NCBI GenBank assembly: GCA_946184715.1
Contig: CAMHGU010000146.1
Span: forward strand, 1 to 5,853
DNA from: an uncultured bacterium
Lineage (GTDB): Bacteria; Bacteroidota; Bacteroidia; Bacteroidales; Muribaculaceae
Direction of reading: 5' to 3'
Length of the DNA stretch: 5,853 bases
Part shown: in pieces, positions 5,018 through 5,853 of the stretch
How positions within the stretch are numbered: position 1 is the stretch's first letter
Layout of the letters: the number at the start of each line of letters is the position of its first letter
The notes under the pieces: model-generated
The model's input: the letters and a program-made list of their open reading frames with translations, nothing else
Told to the model about the DNA's origin: nothing
Databases searched by the model: none
Made by a program: the position numbers and the translations under genes

Positions 5018-5853
5018 ATGAAGAAGCTTACCATCGCAGCTGTTGTCCTTATCGTTGTCGCCATCGCCTCGGTGGTGGCCATAGGCAAGTGGGGCAAGCG
5101 CCCGGCGCAGCACAAGCCGGTGCTCGCCGTGAGCATCTTGCCGCAGAAGACACTCCTGCAGGATATCGTAGGCAACCGATATGAGGTGATATGCCTCCTC
5201 GGCCAGGAAAGCAACCCCGAGACGTTTGAGCCTGATATGTCGCATTTTATCAACCTCGAGCGCTCTGAGGCGTTCTTCAAGATTGGCAACCTCGGCTTCG
5301 AGATGGCGCTCGACGCGCGCCTTCACCAGGACGGCCGCCACCTGCGCGTGGTCGATTCGGCCGCCGGTATCGACCTCATCGCCCACTCCCACGGCAGCAG
5401 CGAGATCGACCCGCACGTGTGGTCGTCGGTGCCTAACGCTATCATCATAGCCGACAATATGCTCCGTGCCGTGCTCGACATCGACCCCGACCACGCCGAC
5501 TACTACCGCCAGCGCCACGCCGCCCTCGACAAGCGGCTGCACGCCCTCGACGACACACTGCGCGCCCGCCTCGAGCCGTGCCGCGACTGCGCCTTCGCCA
5601 TCTGGCACCCCTCGCTGAGCTACTTTGCCCGCGACTACGGCCTCCGTCAAATCAGCCTTAGCCCCGACGGTAAAGAATCGACAGTCACAGCTATGCGCAA
5701 CTCCCTGGTGACCGCCGCGCGAAGCCACGCCCGCATCTTCTTCTATCAGCCCGAGCTCGACCCCAGGCAAGCCGACGCCGTGCGCAACCAGCTCAACATC
5801 CCCGCGATGTCGATCAACCCTATGGCCGCCGACTGGGAGAACCAGTTGCTCTC
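5018..5853 (+). CDS. ZnuA/TroA-type metal ABC transporter substrate-binding protein, 3' end outside window
   Basis: The gene encodes the extracytoplasmic solute-binding protein of a cluster A-I ABC importer, which captures Zn2+ or Mn2+ and passes it to a membrane permease. The frame is open from the ATG at 5018 to the window end (278 codons). After a basic start (MKK) comes one hydrophobic segment (about 6-22), then the mature fold from PVLAVSILPQKTLLQDIVG. Two ligand regions look canonical: DPHVW (H133) and FAIWHPSLSYFARDYGL (H197). The first, normally DPHTYEP-like, reads NPETFEP with Glu at 68, and the last, normally DPL-like, reads NPM with Asn at 267. There is no lipobox Cys after the hydrophobic segment and only a minimal His-rich loop (HSH, 123-125). 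A CRDC pair is at 188-191. Zinc or manganese specificity cannot be decided. A permease and ATPase gene are expected downstream. Confidence 0.88.
   Translation, partial: MKKLTIAAVVLIVVAIASVVAIGKWGKRPAQHKPVLAVSILPQKTLLQDIVGNRYEVICLLGQESNPETFEPDMSHFINLERSEAFFKIGNLGFEMALDARLHQDGRHLRVVDSAAGIDLIAHSHGSSEIDPHVWSSVPNAIIIADNMLRAVLDIDPDHADYYRQRHAALDKRLHALDDTLRARLEPCRDCAFAIWHPSLSYFARDYGLRQISLSPDGKESTVTAMRNSLVTAARSHARIFFYQPELDPRQADAVRNQLNIPAMSINPMAADWENQLL

Noticed and set aside
4964..5770. A 268-codon minus-strand frame opposite the ZnuA-like gene
   Set aside because: The plus strand encodes recognisable ligand motifs, a signal segment and a well-placed promoter; the minus-strand product is Val/Gly/Glu-rich with no domain.

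Overview
The window looks like chromosomal DNA of a Bacteroidales bacterium, perhaps of the Muribaculaceae; the family-level guess is an inference from protein character and moderately high GC, with no search behind it. Support for the order: the gene run L13-S9-S2-EF-Ts, an L13 that starts at a GTG with the Bacteroides-like N-terminus VDTLSYKTIS, promoter motifs of the Bacteroidetes type (-7 TAnnTTTG, -33 TTTG), A-rich leaders lacking clear Shine-Dalgarno sites, and a TrpRS with KMGKS in place of KMSKS.

Layout. Positions 1-3108 hold a minus-strand translation operon, read from right to left: a strong promoter (3077-3108), a leader of about 100 nt, rplM, rpsI, a structured 131-nt gap, rpsB, tsf and a 14-bp terminator hairpin (19-51). 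Positions 3195-4926 hold a second minus-strand unit: a promoter in the divergent intergenic region, an Lrp/AsnC-family regulator, trpS beginning 3 nt after it, and a GC-rich hairpin past the trpS stop. From 5018 the plus strand carries a divergent gene for a ZnuA/TroA-type metal-binding protein, cut off by the window end after 278 codons.

How the genes work together. The first operon makes two proteins of the large and small ribosomal subunits (L13, S9), a further small-subunit protein (S2) and the factor that recycles EF-Tu, so it is a growth-rate-linked translation operon. The second couples a probable amino-acid-responsive regulator to the enzyme that charges tRNA-Trp. The third probably begins a zinc or manganese uptake system whose membrane and ATPase subunits would lie beyond the window.

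I see no mobile element, CRISPR array, tRNA or rRNA, and no convincing new multi-gene system. The points worth a second look are the possible RNA control elements ahead of rplM and rpsB, a repeat cluster upstream of the rplM promoter, a dyad over the metal-binding-protein promoter, a roughly 24-residue insertion in TrpRS, a charged tail on S2, and altered metal-ligand positions plus a missing lipobox in the ZnuA-like protein.
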